NCBI GenBank assembly: GCA_959608625.1
Contig: CAUHQV010000041.1
Coordinates: 1-18,165 of the forward strand
Direction: 5' to 3'
DNA length: 18,165 nt
Origin: an uncultured Flavobacteriales bacterium
GTDB lineage: Bacteria; Bacteroidota; Bacteroidia; Flavobacteriales; UBA1820
The translations under genes were made by a program, and so were the position numbers. Of the stretch, positions 15,500 through 18,165 are shown piece by piece. The number at the start of each line of letters is the position of its first letter. Positions within the stretch are counted from its first letter, which is position 1. The notes under the pieces were generated by a model. The model made no database searches and was not told the origin of the DNA. It saw nothing but the letters and a program-made list of their open reading frames with translations.

Positions 15500-15507
15500 C
15501 AAAAGTA
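15500..15507 (-). promoter_or_regulatory. -7 element for the TonB receptor gene
   Basis: Read on the minus strand, 15507-15500 is TACTTTTG, a full TAnnTTTG match. It gives a leader of roughly 19 nt to the start at 15476 or about 7 nt to 15488. No matching -33 TTTG is seen at the expected distance. Confidence 0.55.
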
Positions 15508-15591
15508 GTCAAATAAACCATAATGTGAATATTCCATGCGGTCTTTTTCAGACCAAGTGTCGAAATTAATAAAAAATTAAGACCTATGCCG

Positions 15592-15599
15592 TACTTTTG
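15592..15599 (+). promoter_or_regulatory. -7 element for menD
   Basis: TACTTTTG at 15592-15599 matches TAnnTTTG and lies 38 nt upstream of the menD ATG. The same octamer serves the divergent receptor gene about 90 bp away. No TTTG is found at the -33 position. Confidence 0.55.
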
Positions 15600-15637
15600 C
15601 AGCAGGTTTTTAGAATGATTAACACACTCGGTCCAAA

Positions 15638-17317
15638 ATGGCAAACAAAACAGTACACTCAGCCGACCCCACCAGCCGGACATTAACAAAAATACTCGAG
15701 ATCAAAGGTATAAAATCAGCTGTCATATCTTCCGGCTCGCGCAATGCCCCCCTTACCCTGGAGCTTTCCCACAGCAGCCTGGAATGCTATTCCGTAATAG
15801 ATGAACGGAGCGCTGCCTTTTTTGCACTGGGGATGGCCCGCCAGAAGAATTCGCCGGTCGCGCTGGCCTGTACATCGGGATCGGCCGTACTGAATTATTA
15901 TCCAGCCGTAGCCGAAGCCTACTATTCCCGCATCCCCCTGGTCGTTTTGTCTGCCGACCGCCCCACACAGTGGACAGACCAGGCGATAGGCCAGACTATC
16001 CGCCAGGACAGCGTCCTGGCCCCGCATACAGTTTATGGCACCACTCTACGGGAAGGTTCGGACCCACAAACGGCCTGGTTCAATGCCCGGGAGATCAACC
16101 TGGCCGTGAACGCTGCCCTGGAACAAATGGCCCCTGTGCATATCAACATACCGTTTTCCGAGCCTCTTTATGAGACCTCCGAAGAGGAAACGCCTTTGCC
16201 GAAGATCATTGAGTCCATGCCTGTAGAGGCCTCCCTTTCCGAAGAAAGCCGAAATGAAATTGCCCGTATATGGAAAACCGGCCGGAAAAAAATGATCCTC
16301 ATTGGCTGTCATCGGCCGGATGCGGAACTGCAGCGCATTTTGGGAAAAATCGCCCGGGATGGTGATACGGCAGTCCTCTGCGAGACCACGTCAAATATGC
16401 CGTCAGCTGATTTCGTTACCCATATCGACCAAGCCATCATCCCTCTTTCCGCCGAACAGGCAAAAGACTTCCGTCCGGACGTATTGGTCACCTGCGGGGG
16501 GATGGTCGTCTCGAAAAAGATCAAATCCTTTTTGCAGCAGGCCGCCCCTAAAGCGCATATCCATGTAAGCCTGCATACCTTTCCCGATACGTATATGGCC
16601 CTGACCCATTGCGCAAAGACAGACGATATACCCTTCTTTAAAATGCTCTCGGAGATAGAATGCAGTCCACACGGATACCGCAATGCCTGGGATACCCTGA
16701 AAAAAAACCGGATACCGGCCCACAAAGCTTACTGCGAAGCAGCGCCATACAGCGATTTCAAAACCTGGGAGGCGATTTTGCAACGCCTTCCGGAAAACAC
16801 GCATCTGGAGATCGCGAACAGCGCCGCAATACGTTACAGCCAGTTATTTCCCTTGCCAACGGGCACTACAGTAAGCTGCAACCGGGGAACGAGCGGTATC
16901 GACGGCTCCTCCAGCACGGCAGCCGGAGCAGCCGCAGCGTTATACCCAAAACAAGTGACCCTGATAACCGGCGATCTGAGCTTTTTTTACGATAATAATG
17001 CTTTTTGGAATGCGTATCTGCCCGCCTCGATGCGCGTCATCGTGCTGAACAACGGCGGCGGCGGCATATTCCGTATCCTGGACGGAGCCCGCACCAGCGA
17101 TATATGTCCGCAATACCTGGAAGCGCGCCACGATCTGAGCGCGGAAAACATTGCACGCCTCCACAATCTCGAATATTCCGCAGTACGCAACATCGAAGAA
17201 TTACAGCGGCAACTATCCGGGTTTTGGAGCGATTCTCCCCACCCTAAACTGCTCGAAGTCTTTACCCGGGGAGTAGACAACGGCCAAATACTGCGAGATT
17301 ATTTTTCCTCGCTATAA
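15638..17317 (+). CDS. menD: 2-succinyl-5-enolpyruvyl-6-hydroxy-3-cyclohexene-1-carboxylate synthase (MenD)
   Basis: MenD is a thiamine-diphosphate enzyme that joins 2-oxoglutarate-derived succinic semialdehyde to isochorismate in menaquinone synthesis. The 559-residue length is typical. Motifs include VISSGSRNAPLT (30-40), the ThDP-activating Glu56 in VIDERSAAFFALG, ALACTSGSAVLNYYPAVAEA, LSADRP, IGQTIRQ, CNRGTSGIDGSSSTAAGAA and the metal/ThDP motif GDLSFFYDNN (445-454). The later NNGGGGIF is also characteristic. The start is the first ATG after a good -7 element. It stands alone here, with no menF, menB or menC beside it: the upstream gene is divergent and the downstream gene convergent. Confidence 0.96.
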   Translation: MANKTVHSADPTSRTLTKILEIKGIKSAVISSGSRNAPLTLELSHSSLECYSVIDERSAAFFALGMARQKNSPVALACTSGSAVLNYYPAVAEAYYSRIPLVVLSADRPTQWTDQAIGQTIRQDSVLAPHTVYGTTLREGSDPQTAWFNAREINLAVNAALEQMAPVHINIPFSEPLYETSEEETPLPKIIESMPVEASLSEESRNEIARIWKTGRKKMILIGCHRPDAELQRILGKIARDGDTAVLCETTSNMPSADFVTHIDQAIIPLSAEQAKDFRPDVLVTCGGMVVSKKIKSFLQQAAPKAHIHVSLHTFPDTYMALTHCAKTDDIPFFKMLSEIECSPHGYRNAWDTLKKNRIPAHKAYCEAAPYSDFKTWEAILQRLPENTHLEIANSAAIRYSQLFPLPTGTTVSCNRGTSGIDGSSSTAAGAAAALYPKQVTLITGDLSFFYDNNAFWNAYLPASMRVIVLNNGGGGIFRILDGARTSDICPQYLEARHDLSAENIARLHNLEYSAVRNIEELQRQLSGFWSDSPHPKLLEVFTRGVDNGQILRDYFSSL

Positions 17318-17318
17318 A

Positions 17319-17346
17319 AAGTATTTTCGCAAAAAAATAAATACTT
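17319..17346 (-). terminator. Weak AT-rich hairpin between convergent menD and the M14 gene
   Basis: AAGTATTT (17319-17326) and AAATACTT (17339-17346) can form an 8-bp stem with a 12-nt loop. Read on the minus strand it is followed by TTTTTA, which fits a weak terminator for the carboxypeptidase gene. A further AATACTT copy lies at 17364-17370. The stem is nearly all A/T, so confidence is low. Confidence 0.3.
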
Positions 17347-17386
17347 AAAAATAAATAGTATACAATACTTTATTGAAACAAAAACA

Positions 17387-18165
17387 TCATATTTCTAAAG
17401 TAACAGGGAGAGCGATTTCATCCCCTACCTGCGGACACCGGGAAGCATATCCGGACAGACATTTACCCCCGGCATTTACTTCCTCTATTCCATAATAATA
17501 CCGTAGATCACCTATCGTTTCTATATAAGCCTTCCGCTCCATTTTTGAGCGGTCTTCAGACGGTTTTTCAACCAGCATGATTCCTATATCCGTTTTCGTC
17601 CGAAAATCACCCTGCGAAATAACCACATCCCTCACTATCACATCCATCATCTTCATATCGTTCGGGGGTATGGCCGAATAATCTTCCCAGCCGGCATCCG
17701 GATCTCCGGAATCCATCAAGAACTCCAGAGCAGATAGTATCCCGACGAAGTTGCAGTACCGGGCTATCTGTCGCTCCGGGTCTTCCGGGTGCGTTCCACT
17801 CTCTATAAGCATTGTGACATAACCTTTTCTCTGGAAATTATCCCCGGCAGCAGTGGGGTAGAACTCGTCCGAATAGCGTCCGACACGGCCAGGTATAACC
17901 CGTTGGACATGGCGGTCCATCGCATGGATAATGGCCATTGCCTGCCGGCGTCCGGGTGTCACCTGCCGGGAAATGTCTTCCGCAGGCGCCAGGAACGATA
18001 TAGTCGCCGTTTTCCCCGTACCCGAGACATTGTAAATATTCCGCTGGTCGTGCAGATTGAAGCAATAATGCGGTGCAAAATCATCGGCTACGGAAAAAAG
18101 GAAACGGCTTTCCGGGGCGCTTAAGGACAGTGCATCCCGGTTGAGATCGATATCCAGCGCATTGG
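17387..18165 (-). CDS. M14 family zinc carboxypeptidase (5' end outside window)
   Basis: The minus-strand frame ending in TGA at 17387-17389 stays open to the right edge, giving 258 visible residues; the N-terminus, with the expected zinc-binding HxxE, lies outside. Visible M14 features in order are DIDLNRDAL (substrate-binding Asn-Arg region), FNLHDQ (third zinc ligand His), KTATISFLAPA, VGRYSDEFYP and TMLIESG with the likely catalytic Glu. A C-terminal stretch of about 100 residues (MDVIVRDVVI to the end) is probably an accessory beta-domain. The GTG at 17962 is internal, not a start, because conserved M14 motifs lie upstream of it. Related Bacteroidetes proteins are exported peptidases. 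It converges on menD. Confidence 0.85.
   Translation of the reverse strand, partial: NALDIDLNRDALSLSAPESRFLFSVADDFAPHYCFNLHDQRNIYNVSGTGKTATISFLAPAEDISRQVTPGRRQAMAIIHAMDRHVQRVIPGRVGRYSDEFYPTAAGDNFQRKGYVTMLIESGTHPEDPERQIARYCNFVGILSALEFLMDSGDPDAGWEDYSAIPPNDMKMMDVIVRDVVISQGDFRTKTDIGIMLVEKPSEDRSKMERKAYIETIGDLRYYYGIEEVNAGGKCLSGYASRCPQVGDEIALPVTLEI

Noticed and set aside
15489..15689. N-terminal extension of the TonB receptor frame
   Set aside because: It overlaps menD and its promoter, and puts 67 residues in front of a clean signal peptide.
1..18165. CRISPR arrays, insertion sequences, phage or toxin-antitoxin loci
   Set aside because: No regularly spaced repeats, transposase motifs, terminal inverted repeats or small paired toxin-like genes were seen on either strand.

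Overview
The window looks like ordinary core chromosome of an anaerobic Bacteroidota, most likely Bacteroidales and possibly Rikenellaceae/Alistipes-like; the family is inferred from overall impression only. Evidence for the phylum: promoters of the Bacteroidetes type (TTTG, about 19 nt, TAnnTTTG), a secreted prolyl tripeptidyl peptidase-like S9 enzyme resembling Porphyromonas gingivalis PtpA, a stand-alone carboxypeptidase-regulatory-like exported protein, a TonB-dependent receptor, menaquinone genes, a full-length Pta followed by AckA, and no obvious Shine-Dalgarno sequences before most genes.

Layout, left to right. 1-2400: the possible tail of an upstream gene, a secreted S9 tripeptidyl peptidase, then a tRNA-Thr(UGU) with its own promoter and terminator. 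2564-5410: an MFS transporter (+), a convergent integral membrane protein (-), an MmcQ/YjbR-family protein (-) and a TM2-domain protein (-). 5510-8714 (+): dihydropteroate synthase (folP), then menG/ubiE translationally coupled to a COG2509-type FAD dehydrogenase. 8715-9681: a palindrome-rich intergenic stretch and an exported regulatory-like-domain protein (-). 9682-10007: a 326-bp divergent intergenic region. 10008-13331 (+): the pta-ackA operon, closed by a strong symmetrical terminator shared with a convergent TonB-dependent receptor gene (-, 13395-15476). 15638-17317 (+): menD. 17387-18165 (-): the 3' part of an M14 zinc carboxypeptidase whose reading frame runs off the window edge.

How the genes fit together: MenD and MenG are two steps of menaquinone synthesis and serve an anaerobic electron transport chain. 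Pta and AckA convert acetyl-CoA to acetate with ATP gain. The S9 tripeptidase and M14 carboxypeptidase fit a peptide-using lifestyle. FolP makes folate precursor. The TonB receptor imports an unidentified substrate.

I found no phage, insertion sequence, CRISPR, toxin-antitoxin or defence locus, and no convincing undescribed multi-gene system. The points most worth checking are the peptidase subtype, the tRNA-Thr stem mismatches, the unusual residues in DHPS loops 1 and 2, the menG-COG2509 coupling, the palindromic block near 8780-8824, and the retained GKT motif in the Pta N-terminal domain.
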